Shown here piece by piece: positions 52,773-61,375 of a DNA stretch of 64,000 nucleotides (within the stretch, counting starts at the first letter, position 1; each line of letters opens with the position of its first letter). The stretch lies in contig NZ_CP023695.1 of NCBI RefSeq assembly GCF_008704395.1, forward strand, positions 3,720,001 through 3,784,000. Direction: 5' to 3'. The notes under the pieces are model-generated. The model ran no database searches. It worked only from the letters and a program-made list of their open reading frames with translations, and was not told the origin of the DNA. Both the position numbers and the translations under genes were made by a program. Origin of the DNA: Streptomyces alboniger (GTDB lineage: Bacteria; Actinomycetota; Actinomycetes; Streptomycetales; Streptomycetaceae).

Positions 52773-55196
52773 TCAGCTGTTGCGCTTCCAGCGCGGCTTG
52801 TCGTCGCGGCGGCCGAAGGAGCCCGTGCCGGTGCCGGAGCGGTCGTCGCGGCGGTTGTACGACGGGCGGTCGTGGCCACCGGCGCGGAAGCCGCCGGAGG
52901 GGCGGTCGTCGCGGCGGTCACGGTTGAACGGACGGTCGCTGCCGCGGTGGCCGCCGGCGGGGCGGTCGTCGCGGCGGAAGCCGGAGCCGCCGCGGTCGTC
53001 ACGGCGCTCGAAGGGACGGCCGCCGCGGTCGCCGCCCGAGGGACGGTCGTCACGACGGAAGCCAGAGCCACCGCCACGGTTGTCGTCACGGCGGAAGCCG
53101 CCACGGTCGCCGCCCGAGGGACGGTCGTCACGACGGAAACCGGAGCCACCGCCACGGTTGTCGTCACGGCGGAAGCCGCCACGGTCGCCGCCACCCTCAC
53201 GGCGGTCGCCACCGCGGAAGCCGGAACCGCCGCGGTCGTCACGACGCTCGAAAGAACGGCCACCACGGTCGTTGCCACGGTCACGGTTGAAGCCGCCGCC
53301 CTCGCGACGGTCGCCGCCGCGGAAGCCGGAGCCACCGCGGTCGTCACGACGCTCGAAGGAACGGCCGCCACCGCGGTTGTCGTCGCGGTCACGGTTGAAG
53401 CCACCACGGTCACCGCGGTCACCGCGACGCTCGTAGTTGCCACGCTCGTCACGCTGCGGACGGCGGTTCTCGTACGAGGAGGAACGCTCCTCGCGAGCCG
53501 GGCGCTCGGTGCGCTCGGCGACCGGCTGCTCCGGAACCGACACGGCGGCCTCGACGACGGCCTCGGCAGCGGCGGCGGCCTCGGCGATCGCGGTCTCCGG
53601 GTCCTCGCCGCGCTCGCGGGCGGCACGCGCGGTGAGGCGGTCGGCCTCCTCGCGCAGCTCGGCGGCGCGGCGGGTGGCGCGCTCCAGCTCCTTGGTCAGC
53701 TCCTTGACCTCGCGCTCGGCCTGGGTCGCGGCGTTGCCCGCGGAGTCGGCCTGGACCTCGGTCATGGAACGGGCGCCGGTGATCTCGGCGACCTCCGGGT
53801 CGAAGGTGCCGCCGCCGTTGATGATGTGGCGCGTGGCGTCGACGCCCGCGTCCTCCATCAGGCGGAAGATCTGGCGGCGCTGGTGCGGCAGGGAGAGGGA
53901 GACGACCGTACCGCTGCGGCCGGCGCGGGCCGTACGACCCGAGCGGTGCAGGTAGTCCTTGTGGTCGCCGGCCGGGTCCACGTTCAGGACCAGGTCGATG
54001 CCGTCGACGTGGATGCCGCGGGCGGCGACGTCGGTGGCGACGAGCGCGTTGACGTAGCCCTTCTTGAAGTCCTCCAGGACGCGGGTGCGGGCACCCTGCG
54101 TCATGCCGCCGTGCAGCGCGTCGGCCTTCACGCCGGACTCGCAGAGCTGCTCGGCGATGCGATCGGCGCCCAGCTGGGTGCGGACGAAGATGATCGTGCG
54201 GCCCTTGCGCGCGGCGATGGCGGCCGTGACGGGCGCCTTGTCGCGGGGCTTCACGATGAGGATGTGGTGCGTCATGGTCGTGACGTTGCCCTGGGCGCTG
54301 TCGACCTCGTGCGTGACCGGGTTGGTCAGGTAGCGCTTGACCAGCGTGGAGATCTCGTTCTCCATCGTGGCCGAGAACAGCATGCGCTGACCGCCGGACG
54401 GGACCTGGTCGAGCAGCTCGGTGACCTCGGGCAGGAAGCCCAGGTCCGACATCTGGTCGGCCTCGTCGAGCACCGAGATCTGGGTGTTCTCCAGCGAGCA
54501 GGCGCCGCGGCTGATGATGTCGCGCAGACGGCCCGGGGTGGCGACGAGGATGTCGACGCCGCGCTCCAGGGCGTAGATCTGGTTGCCCATGGACGTACCG
54601 CCGCAGACGACCTTCATCTTCAGGCCGAGCACGTCGCCGTAGGGCTGGAGGGCGTCCGCGACCTGCATCGCCAGCTCACGGGTCGGGGTCAGGATGACGC
54701 CGCGGGGCTTCTTCTTCTCGGTGCGGCCGCCCTCGGCGAGCGTCGCCAGCATCGGCAGGCCGAAGGAGAGGGTCTTGCCGGAGCCGGTGCGGCCGCGGCC
54801 GAGGATGTCCTTGCCGGCCAGGGCGTCCGGGATGGTCGCGGCCTGGATCGGGAAGGGCGTGGTGACGCCGTTCTGCGCGAGCTTGCGGACGATGCCCTCG
54901 GGCAGACCGAGGTCCGCGAAGGTCATCTCGGGCTCGGCGTCGGCGACAGCCTCGGCGTGGGCCTCGGGGGCGGCGACAGCCTCGGCGGCCGCGGCGTCGG
55001 GGGTGACCTCGGCGACAGCCTCGGACTCGACGATGTCGATCGTCTCGACGGTCTCGACGGCGGCAACCGCGCCGGTCTCGGCGACCGCGCTGGTCTCGAC
55101 GGCCTCGGCAGCGGCCTCAGCGGCCTCTACAGCGTCGACGATCTCAACGATCTCGTTCTCGGGCAGGACGGCGTGGTCAGAACTGAAAATGGACAT
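52773..55196 (-). CDS. DEAD-box RNA helicase with long RGG-rich tail
   Basis: An 807-residue helicase. Residues 1-90 are an acidic Ala/Val/Glu extension. The RecA-like core (~91-460) has the Q-motif (TPFPIQAATIP), Walker A GRTGSGKT (135-142), DEAD (244-247), SAT (LFSATM) and the HRSGRTARAGRSG motif of domain 2. A coiled region (~490-540) follows, then a ~200-residue Arg/Gly/Asp-rich tail with repeated units such as SGFRRDDRPSGGDRGG. RGG tails bind RNA and can drive condensates; helicases of this kind act in RNA decay, ribosome assembly and cold adaptation. ATG 55196 gives the full acidic start. The tail contains a 26-residue unit repeated at DNA level. Confidence 0.93.
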   Translation of the reverse strand: MSIFSSDHAVLPENEIVEIVDAVEAAEAAAEAVETSAVAETGAVAAVETVETIDIVESEAVAEVTPDAAAAEAVAAPEAHAEAVADAEPEMTFADLGLPEGIVRKLAQNGVTTPFPIQAATIPDALAGKDILGRGRTGSGKTLSFGLPMLATLAEGGRTEKKKPRGVILTPTRELAMQVADALQPYGDVLGLKMKVVCGGTSMGNQIYALERGVDILVATPGRLRDIISRGACSLENTQISVLDEADQMSDLGFLPEVTELLDQVPSGGQRMLFSATMENEISTLVKRYLTNPVTHEVDSAQGNVTTMTHHILIVKPRDKAPVTAAIAARKGRTIIFVRTQLGADRIAEQLCESGVKADALHGGMTQGARTRVLEDFKKGYVNALVATDVAARGIHVDGIDLVLNVDPAGDHKDYLHRSGRTARAGRSGTVVSLSLPHQRRQIFRLMEDAGVDATRHIINGGGTFDPEVAEITGARSMTEVQADSAGNAATQAEREVKELTKELERATRRAAELREEADRLTARAARERGEDPETAIAEAAAAAEAVVEAAVSVPEQPVAERTERPAREERSSSYENRRPQRDERGNYERRGDRGDRGGFNRDRDDNRGGGRSFERRDDRGGSGFRGGDRREGGGFNRDRGNDRGGRSFERRDDRGGSGFRGGDRREGGGDRGGFRRDDNRGGGSGFRRDDRPSGGDRGGFRRDDNRGGGSGFRRDDRPSGGDRGGRPFERRDDRGGSGFRRDDRPAGGHRGSDRPFNRDRRDDRPSGGFRAGGHDRPSYNRRDDRSGTGTGSFGRRDDKPRWKRNS
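53038..53195 (-). repeat. In-frame 78-base tandem repeat in the helicase tail
   Basis: A 78-base unit (26 residues, GGDRGGFRRDDNRGGG then SGFRRDDRPS) occurs twice in tandem, starting near 53038 and 53116, with very few differences. Shorter versions follow across 52900-53400. The low divergence suggests recent duplication. Confidence 0.8.
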
Positions 55197-55454
55197 GCGA
55201 AATGCGAAACCTTCCGGAGTCTCGGCACGCGCCCGTCAACTCCGTGATTTCGCAATGGACCGCCTCGATGCGGTCAGCCACGGCAAGGGAGAGTACGCGC
55301 CACGCGGCGCTCTTCTGTGTCGGCGCCGGGCAAATGGGATCAAACGATCTACCACCATACGCACCCCCCACCCCATATGGCAAACCGCTCCCCCTCTCCC
55401 CCCTCCCACCTGCGGATACGAGGCTCAGCTCCGCCCCGCGACAGTCGGCGGCAG

Positions 55455-56015
55455 CTACCGCGGACCCGCTTCGGGCGAAGGCTCCCGCTCCTCGATCTGC
55501 GCGCTCCGCCGCTGCAACTGCGCGCCCTGCCCCGACCCCTCGTGCGCCGACGAGGAGGGCTCCGGAGTGGTCGGATCCGGCGTCGGGGTCGGCGTCGGCT
55601 TCGGCGGCTCGGGCTCCGCGGTCGGCCGCGTCGGGGTCGGCTTCGGCCGGGGCGGGGCGGGCTTGCCGGGCCCGTCCGGTTTCGTCGGTCTCGCGGAGGC
55701 CGGGGCGGAGGCGGACCCCGACGGCTGCCCTCCCCGGGGCGCCGATTCGCCGCCCCCCGCGGACTTGCCGCCCGCGCCCTTGCGCTTGCCCTTGGCCTTC
55801 CCCTTGTCCCGGCCCTGTCCCCGCTCACCTCCGGACGCGACGCCGTCGCCCCGGGTCACCGGCTTGCCGTCCGACGCGGCCGCCCCGCCGCGGTCGCCCG
55901 CCGAGCGCCCGGGTCGCGGCCCGTCCCCGTCGTCACTGACGCTCATGCAGCCCGCCGTCGCCGCGACGGCCATCGCGACCGCGGCCCAACGGACGGAAAC
56001 GTACAACTGGCGCAC
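55455..56015 (-). CDS. Secreted Pro/Gly-rich lipoprotein (186 aa)
   Basis: A 186-residue lipoprotein starting at GTG 56015 behind AGGAGG. The signal peptide (VRWAAVAMAVAATAGC) ends in the lipobox ATAGC with Cys ~21. The mature chain is low-complexity: Gly/Arg/Asp, then Lys/Gly (GQGRDKGKAKGKRKG), then Pro/Thr repeats (PTPTRPTAEPEPPKPTPTPTP). No folded domain is evident, so it may be a wall-spanning linker or a small surface protein. The larger in-frame extension to 56348 reads as the shadow of the next gene. Function is unknown. Confidence 0.7.
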   Translation of the reverse strand: MRQLYVSVRWAAVAMAVAATAGCMSVSDDGDGPRPGRSAGDRGGAAASDGKPVTRGDGVASGGERGQGRDKGKAKGKRKGAGGKSAGGGESAPRGGQPSGSASAPASARPTKPDGPGKPAPPRPKPTPTRPTAEPEPPKPTPTPTPDPTTPEPSSSAHEGSGQGAQLQRRSAQIEEREPSPEAGPR

Positions 56016-56176
56016 GGCCGAGCACCTCCTGAGGCGCTGAGAATCGGGACGCCCTGTCCAACTCCCGCGGCCCACAAGAGGACACGGACGCGACCCGCGC
56101 CCGCACCGCCCCCACACACCGACCGGACACGCTCGCTCACCCGTGCCCGTACCCGGACGCGTACGACCGGTCTCGC

Positions 56177-56527
56177 TCACCCGTACCCGAGCGCGTGCAG
56201 CCGGTCGTCGTCGATCCCGAAGTGGTGCGCCACCTCGTGCACCACGGTGATCTCCGTCTCGGCGACCACGTCCTCGCGCGATGCGCACATCCGGAGCGTG
56301 GGCCCCCGGTAGATGGTGATGCGGTCGGGGAGGACGCCCGCGTACCACTCACCACGGTCCGTCAGCGGAGTCCCCTCATAGAGCCCGAGCAACTCGGGAT
56401 CGTCGGCGGGCGGCTCGTCCTCGACAAAGACGGCCACGTTGTCCATCAACCGCGTCAACTCCGGCGGAATCCGGTCAAGGGCCTCACTGACCAGTTCCTC
56501 GAACTCCTCGCGCGTCATCTCCAGCAC
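56177..56527 (-). CDS. Zincin-like metallopeptidase family protein (DUF1025 type)
   Basis: A 116-residue protein of the short zincin-like family. The zinc motif is HEVAHHFGID (His97-Glu98-x2-His101 plus Asp further on). The N-terminus EEFEELVSEALDRIPPEL and the middle VAVFVEDEPP and TIYRGPTLRMC are diagnostic of the family. Members are widespread in actinomycetes and structurally resemble minimal proteases, but their activity is unproven. GTG 56527 (family start VLEMTREE) is chosen; ATG 56518 is the alternative. It is divergent from the metallophosphoesterase gene at 56599. Confidence 0.88.
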   Translation of the reverse strand: MLEMTREEFEELVSEALDRIPPELTRLMDNVAVFVEDEPPADDPELLGLYEGTPLTDRGEWYAGVLPDRITIYRGPTLRMCASREDVVAETEITVVHEVAHHFGIDDDRLHALGYG

Positions 56528-56598
56528 ACCCCCATTGTCGGCCACGCCGCCGCCGCCGTCCCGGCATACCCCTCGCCGCGACTGGGCATACGGGACCA

Positions 56599-58137
56599 AT
56601 GGCTCGCGCCTTCACGGTCGTTCCCCAGGGCGTACGAAGGGCAGTGACCGCCCTCGTAAGCCACCGTCCCCTCAATTCCGCCCTCGGCCTCATAGCCGTC
56701 GTCCTCTTCGGTGCCTGGCTCGGCCTGCTGATCGTCGGCAGCGTGCACGCGCCCGTCGGCCCCATGGACACCCGCATGACGCTGCGCCCGTCCCTGACCG
56801 GCGGCACGAAGATCGACGTCTCCCCGCTCGGCGCCCTGGAACTGCGCTCCCACACCGCCCCCATCCGCCTCGACGTGGACGTCGACCGCCTCGACCCCGT
56901 GCGCTCCCAGGCCCTGGTCGACCACCCCGAGCGGCTCGCGGGCCTCCAGGACGAGGTGGCGCGCGATGTCGGACACGGCACGCTCGACCTGGCCGTACGC
57001 TCCTGCGTCGCCGTCGTCTCGGGCGCCACCGCACTCGGCCTCGCCGTCTACCGCCGCCCGCGCCGCGCCCTCGCGGCGGGCGGTCTCGCGCTCGCCCTGC
57101 TCGCGGCGTCGGGCACGGCCGCGTACGCCACCTGGAACCCGAAGTCGGTCCTGGAACCCAAGTTCTCCGGCCTCCTCAGCAGCGCCCCGTCGGTGGTCGG
57201 CAACGCGCGCAGCATCGTCAGCGAATTCGACGTCTACCAGCAGGAGTTGGCCCGCCTGGTCACCAACGTCACCAAGCTCTACGACGTCACGTCCACGCTC
57301 CCCGCCTACCAGCCGGACCCCACCACCATGCGGGTCCTGCACGTCTCCGACATCCATCTCAACCCGGCGAGCTGGAAGATCATCGCCTCGCTCGTCGAGC
57401 AGTACGAGATCGACGTCATCGTCGACTCCGGCGACACCATGGACCACGGCTCGGCCGCGGAGAACGGCTTCCTCGACCCCGTCGAGGACCTCGGCGCCCC
57501 CTACGTATGGGTGCGCGGCAACCACGACTCGTTCACCACCCAGCGCTATCTGGAGCGCTTCAAGAACGTCCACGTCCTCGACGACGGCAAGGCCGAGACC
57601 GTCGCCGGCCTGCGCTTCGCCGGGATCGGCGATCCGCAGTACACCCCCGACCGCTCGACGAAGCAGGAGGGCTCCGCCGTGCAGCACATGGCCGGCATCC
57701 GCCTCGCCTCGGCCCTGCGCGCCGAACGCGCCGCCGGTACGCCCGTCGACGTGGCGATCGCGCACAACCCGACGGCGGCGCGGGAGACGGACGGCGAGGT
57801 GCCGCTGGTCCTCGCGGGCCACATCCACCGCCAGGAGATGGAGGTCATGGACGGCGGCACGAGGCTGCGTATCGAGGGGTCGACGGGCGGCAGCGGGCTG
57901 CGGGCGGTCGAGGGCAAGTACCCCGACCCGGTCGAGGCGTCCGTCCTCTACCTGGACCGCACGACCAAGCGGCTCCAGGCCTGGGACGAGATCAGGCTGG
58001 GTGGGCTCGGCCTGACGAAGGCGGAGGTCAGCCGTCACCTCCCCAAGGAGAACCAGCCCGGGGCGACGCCCTCCCCGACGGCTCCCTCCCCCTCCCGCGC
58101 CGGGTCCTCCGGGGAGCGGTCCCCGGGCCCCGGGTAA
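56599..58137 (+). CDS. Membrane-anchored metallophosphoesterase
   Basis: A 512-residue protein with two membrane regions, ~28-48 (GLIAVVLFGAWLGLLIVGSV) and ~135-175, that place the C-terminal enzyme outside the cell or on the membrane. The calcineurin-like catalytic motifs are Asp251-x-His253 (SDIHLN), DSGDTMD, GNHD (307-310), the lone His of IAHNP and the GHIHR motif. Metal-dependent cleavage of phosphate esters is expected. The last ~35 residues are a Ser/Pro-rich tail. ATG 56599 lies 71 bases from the divergent metallopeptidase start. The substrate is unknown; cell-wall or nucleotide hydrolysis is a guess. Confidence 0.9.
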   Translation: MARAFTVVPQGVRRAVTALVSHRPLNSALGLIAVVLFGAWLGLLIVGSVHAPVGPMDTRMTLRPSLTGGTKIDVSPLGALELRSHTAPIRLDVDVDRLDPVRSQALVDHPERLAGLQDEVARDVGHGTLDLAVRSCVAVVSGATALGLAVYRRPRRALAAGGLALALLAASGTAAYATWNPKSVLEPKFSGLLSSAPSVVGNARSIVSEFDVYQQELARLVTNVTKLYDVTSTLPAYQPDPTTMRVLHVSDIHLNPASWKIIASLVEQYEIDVIVDSGDTMDHGSAAENGFLDPVEDLGAPYVWVRGNHDSFTTQRYLERFKNVHVLDDGKAETVAGLRFAGIGDPQYTPDRSTKQEGSAVQHMAGIRLASALRAERAAGTPVDVAIAHNPTAARETDGEVPLVLAGHIHRQEMEVMDGGTRLRIEGSTGGSGLRAVEGKYPDPVEASVLYLDRTTKRLQAWDEIRLGGLGLTKAEVSRHLPKENQPGATPSPTAPSPSRAGSSGERSPGPG

Positions 58138-58217
58138 CCGTTTTGGCGATACCTCCCCGCATCCCATATGCTTCTCACGTCCCCGACGCGCTGCAAAGCG
58201 CCCAGGCGGGCCTCTTA

Positions 58218-58290
58218 GCCCTCATCGTCTAGTGGCCCAGGACGCCGCCCTTTCAAGGCGGTAGCACGGGTTCGAATCCCGTTGGGGGCA
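58218..58290 (+). tRNA. tRNA-Glu (TTC)
   Basis: A 73-base cloverleaf: acceptor GCCCTCA/TGGGGGC with one wobble, anticodon loop CTTTCAA (anticodon TTC), T-arm ACGGG-TTCGAAT-CCCGT. It is the first of three tRNAs in a row. Confidence 0.95.
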
Positions 58291-58329
58291 CGCAACACCT
58301 TGTGCGAGACTAGTGCTCGCACAATGCTT

Positions 58330-58404
58330 GGTCCTGTGGAGCAGTTTGGAGTGCTCGCCACCCTGTCAAGGTGGAGGCCGCGGGTTCAAATCCCGTCAGG
58401 ACCG
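58330..58404 (+). tRNA. tRNA-Asp (GTC)
   Basis: A 75-base cloverleaf: acceptor GGTCCTG/CAGGACC, anticodon loop CTGTCAA (anticodon GTC), T-arm GCGGG-TTCAAAT-CCCGT. The discriminator is G73, as expected for tRNA-Asp. Confidence 0.95.
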
Positions 58405-58428
58405 CTTGCGATTCCACGCGGATCGCGT

Positions 58429-58502
58429 GGCTGGGTAGCTCAGTTGGTACGAGCGATCGCCTGAAAAGCGATAGGTCGCCGGTTCGATCCCGGCCCCAGC
58501 CA
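58429..58502 (+). tRNA. tRNA-Phe (GAA)
   Basis: A 74-base cloverleaf: acceptor GGCTGGG/CCCAGCC, anticodon loop CTGAAAA (anticodon GAA), T-arm GCCGG-TTCGATC-CCGGC. A strong terminator follows 6 bases later. Confidence 0.95.
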
Positions 58503-58508
58503 CCTCTT

Positions 58509-58541
58509 CCGAAGGCCCCGTCCCCTGGACGGGGCCTTCGG
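58509..58541. terminator. Terminator after the tRNA cluster
   Basis: CCGAAGGCCCCGTCC-CCT-GGACGGGGCCTTCGG, a perfect 15-bp stem with a 3-base loop. It sits between the tRNA-Phe gene and the convergent membrane protein gene and probably serves both. Confidence 0.88.
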
Positions 58542-58557
58542 CGTTCCCCGGCGGGGC

Positions 58558-59643
58558 TCACGCGTGCGCAGGCGTACCCCCACGCCCACCCGGATGCCGA
58601 TGCCGCCACACCCAGAACACCGCCGACGACAGCACCGCCCACCCCCCGAGCACCAGGAAGGGGAACGCGTGCTGGTGTCCGCCGAAGTACACCGCCGTGT
58701 GCTGCGCGTTGACCGACGCCCCCGGCGGCAGCCACCGTCCGATGTGCCCCAGCACCGACGGCAGCAGCGGCCACGACACCGCGCCCCCGGACGACGGGTT
58801 CCCGAGGAGCACCATCAGGCCCCACGTCGGCAGCATCGCCCAGCGCCCGAACATCGTGTTGAACATCGTGAAGACCATCCCCGACGCGAACATCGTCAGC
58901 GCGAGGATCAGCCACGACTCCACGAACGGCAGGTCCACCGCCCCGAGCCACCAGTCCACGACCGCCGCGATGACGAACGCCCCGAGCAGCGCGTACAGCG
59001 CCGTGAAGCCGATCCGCTCCGCCGGATTCAGCCCCCGCGCGTGCACGCTCAGCTGGATCGCCCCCACGAAGCCGATGATCACCGCGGCCAGTGAGATGTA
59101 GAAGATGGCGAGCCCCCGGGGATCGCCCTCCTGGAGCGGCTTGATGTCCTTCACGGTGACGGGGACCCCGACCTGCTCGCCCACCTTCGGCGCGGTCTCC
59201 GCGAGGACCTGGGCGACCGAGGCCCCGGACGCCCCGGAGACGTCCAGGGTCACCTTCTTCTCGCCCTTCTCCTCACCCACATCGAGGATCGCGAAGACCT
59301 CCTGCTCCTCCACGTCCCGACGGGCCCCGGCCACGCTGTCGTACCGCCGCACTTCGAGCGAGGCGTTCAGCGCCTTCTCCATGCCGCCGAGGAAGGCCTT
59401 GCCGTGCGCCGCGTCGGGGCTGCCGACGACGGCCGTGGGGACGTGGTGGGGCGTCGGGTTCGCCATGGAGTACGTGTACGAGCCCGCGAAGAGCCCCGCG
59501 GCGGCCGCCAGGATGAACACCAGAACGATCGCGGGCAGGAACGGCGATTTCTTGAAGGCGACCCACCGTTCACGGGGGGTGGGGACCCTTCCGTGTGCGC
59601 CGTGCGGATACCGACTCTGCTCTCCCGGCTCATGATCAGGCAT
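58558..59643 (-). CDS. YhgE/Pip-like (DUF3533-type) membrane protein
   Basis: A 361-residue membrane protein. One N-terminal helix (~34-56, FLPAIVLVFILAAAAGLFAGS) precedes a large outer domain (~60-190, TAVVGSPDAAHGKAFLGGMEKALNASLEVRRYDS). At least five C-terminal helices follow (IFYISLAAVIIGFVGAIQLSV ... WLILALTMFASGMVFTMFNTMF ... PTWGLMVLLGNPSSGGAVS). This is the layout of the ABC-2/YhgE/Pip and DUF3533 group, thought to be transport or secretion-related. The start ATG 59643 has no visible ribosome site and lies close to the AT-rich GTATTTAT, so translation may be leaderless; a later start is possible. Function is not proven. Confidence 0.75.
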   Translation of the reverse strand: MPDHEPGEQSRYPHGAHGRVPTPRERWVAFKKSPFLPAIVLVFILAAAAGLFAGSYTYSMANPTPHHVPTAVVGSPDAAHGKAFLGGMEKALNASLEVRRYDSVAGARRDVEEQEVFAILDVGEEKGEKKVTLDVSGASGASVAQVLAETAPKVGEQVGVPVTVKDIKPLQEGDPRGLAIFYISLAAVIIGFVGAIQLSVHARGLNPAERIGFTALYALLGAFVIAAVVDWWLGAVDLPFVESWLILALTMFASGMVFTMFNTMFGRWAMLPTWGLMVLLGNPSSGGAVSWPLLPSVLGHIGRWLPPGASVNAQHTAVYFGGHQHAFPFLVLGGWAVLSSAVFWVWRHRHPGGRGGTPAHA

Positions 59644-59684
59644 ATAAATACGCTAAACCACACATAAGTCAGCAGCCGCCCAAC

Positions 59685-60530
59685 TCACTCAGCTATCGAC
59701 GAAACGGACTTCTCCCTCCGCCGCCACGTCCGCACCCCGAGCACCGCCCCCACCAGCACCACGACACCAATCAGCAGCACCGAGTCCGGTACGGCCCTGC
59801 CGACGCCCCCCGCCCACTGCTCCACCGCGAACGAGTCGTCGACGTCCAGGAGACCCGGCAGCGCGGTCGTCCCGTCGTAGGCGAGGAAGAGCGCCCCGAG
59901 GCCGATGAAGAAGAGCCCGGACAGCAGCGAGGTCGTGTGCAGTTCGAACCGGCCGAGCCGGAAGGCCCGCCCCCGCAGCCACCTCCGCCGCCCCAGCTCG
60001 AACCGCTCCCAGAGCAGGGCGAGGAGGAAGAGCGGCACGGCCATGCCCAGCGCGTACCCGGCGAGCAGCAGACCTCCGTACACCGGGCTGCCGCTCACCG
60101 CCGCGACCGTCAGGACGCTGCCGAGGATCGGGCCGGCGCAGAACCCGGCGAGCCCGTACACCGCGCCGAGCGCGTAGACGGAGACCGCGGTCGTCGGCCG
60201 GATCCGCCCCGAGAGTTCCGCGAGCCGCCGCGAGGCGAACCCCATGCCCACGATCTGAAGCGCCCCGAGCCCGATGATCAGCCACCCGGCGACGAGCACC
60301 AGCTGGTCGCGGTGGCCGAAGAAGAACCGCCCCGCGTAGGAGCCGGCCGCGCCCAGCGGCACCAGCGTCGTGGCCAGTCCGGCGTAGAAGATGCCGGTGC
60401 GCGCGACGAGCCGGGACGTGGAGTCGATCGAGTAGGCGAAAAAGGCGGGCAGGAGCAGCGCACTGCACGGGCTGACGAGAGCGAGCAGCCCGCCCAGGAA
60501 CGCGGCGAAGTACCCCACGTCGGCGGTCAC
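59685..60530 (-). CDS. CcdA/DsbD-like thiol-disulfide membrane protein
   Basis: A 281-residue membrane protein of the CcdA/DsbD family with 6 or more helices. The two redox Cys are in the family positions: SPCSALLLPAFFAY (helix 1) and GFCAGPILGSVLT (helix 4), both next to Pro. Such proteins pass electrons from cytoplasmic thioredoxin across the membrane to outer thiol proteins, for cytochrome maturation or to keep DsbA-like proteins reduced. The GTG start at 60530 overlaps the stop of the DsbA-like gene by four bases (GTGA), so the two are translationally coupled. The C-terminus has one extra helix and a basic tail. Confidence 0.9.
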   Translation of the reverse strand: MTADVGYFAAFLGGLLALVSPCSALLLPAFFAYSIDSTSRLVARTGIFYAGLATTLVPLGAAGSYAGRFFFGHRDQLVLVAGWLIIGLGALQIVGMGFASRRLAELSGRIRPTTAVSVYALGAVYGLAGFCAGPILGSVLTVAAVSGSPVYGGLLLAGYALGMAVPLFLLALLWERFELGRRRWLRGRAFRLGRFELHTTSLLSGLFFIGLGALFLAYDGTTALPGLLDVDDSFAVEQWAGGVGRAVPDSVLLIGVVVLVGAVLGVRTWRRREKSVSSIAE

Positions 60531-61321
60531 TCGGAGCCGCCCTTGCCGGACGCGGAGCCGCCCTTGCCGCTCCCCTTGCCCTGGGAGGCCGCGCTCTTGG
60601 CCGCCGCCTCGATCGCCTGATCGAAGACCTGGTCCGGCTGCGCGCCCGAGATGGGCCGCCCGTTGACCAGGAAGGACGGCGTCGAGGTGGCGCCGAGGCC
60701 GTACGCCTCCTCCTGGTCCTTCTTCACCGCCGCCTTCGCCGCGTCGCTCCCGGCGTCGCGCACGAAGCGGCCGACATCCTTGACCCCGGCTTCCTGCGCG
60801 AGTTCCTTCAGCCTGTCCTCGCCGAAGCCCTTCTCCTTGGACCCGTCGGCGTACGCGGCCTCGTGGAACTGCCAGAAGCGCCCCTGCTTCCCGGCGGCCC
60901 ACGCGCCGCGCGCGGCCCGCTCGGAGTCCGCGCCGAAGATCGGGAAGTTGCGCCACTCGATGCGCAGGGTGCCCTCGTCGACGTACTTCTTCACGAGGCC
61001 CGGCTCGGTGTCACGGGCGAACTTCCCGCAGAAGCCGCACTTGAAGTCGGCGTACTCGACCATCACGACGGGCGCGTCGGCGCGGCCCTGGGCGAGCGGG
61101 TCCTCGGCGTTACGCCGCGCGAGCCTCTCCAGTTCGGGGTAGACCCCGGCCTGCTGCCCCGCGGAGGGCGCGGCGCCCTCGGCCGCCTCCTTCACGGTCC
61201 CGCCCGCGGAGTCGGAGGGCTTGGTCGCCGTGTAGGAGGCGGCGCCGAGCAGCAGGGCGGCGGCGGCGACACCCGCGCCGATGGCGATGTTCTTCTTCTT
61301 GTTGTTGTTGCTCTGCGGCAT
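60527..61321 (-). CDS. Membrane-anchored DsbA/thioredoxin-fold protein
   Basis: A 264-residue thiol-disulfide oxidoreductase. An N-terminal anchor (IAIGAGVAAAALLLGAASYTA, ~12-32) places the domain outside the membrane. The thioredoxin fold (~75-240) has the active site Cys95-Gly-Phe-Cys98 (FKCGFCGKF) and the cis-Pro loop ATSTPSFLVNGRPI. The helical insert between them (KQGRFWQFHEAAYADG) is typical of DsbA-like proteins. A Gly/Ser/Lys-rich tail ends the protein. It is the first gene of a two-gene unit with the CcdA-like protein, suggesting a complete electron path from cytoplasm to secreted thiols. ATG 61321 has AGAACCTCC-type complementarity on the opposite side (AGGAGG-like) just upstream. 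Confidence 0.9.
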   Translation of the reverse strand: MPQSNNNKKKNIAIGAGVAAAALLLGAASYTATKPSDSAGGTVKEAAEGAAPSAGQQAGVYPELERLARRNAEDPLAQGRADAPVVMVEYADFKCGFCGKFARDTEPGLVKKYVDEGTLRIEWRNFPIFGADSERAARGAWAAGKQGRFWQFHEAAYADGSKEKGFGEDRLKELAQEAGVKDVGRFVRDAGSDAAKAAVKKDQEEAYGLGATSTPSFLVNGRPISGAQPDQVFDQAIEAAAKSAASQGKGSGKGGSASGKGGSE

Positions 61322-61375
61322 CAGGAGGTTCTCTCTGTTCCTGTACGTGGTGGAAGGGCCCGGACGCGGGCGCCT

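Noticed and set aside
52900-53450. CRISPR array
   Set aside because: The repeats are in frame, have no unique spacers and encode an RGG-rich tail.
52710-55247. 845-codon open frame opposite the DEAD-box helicase
   Set aside because: It is the antisense shadow of a high-GC gene; its translation is Val/Ala/Gly-rich without domains, while the other strand has all helicase motifs.
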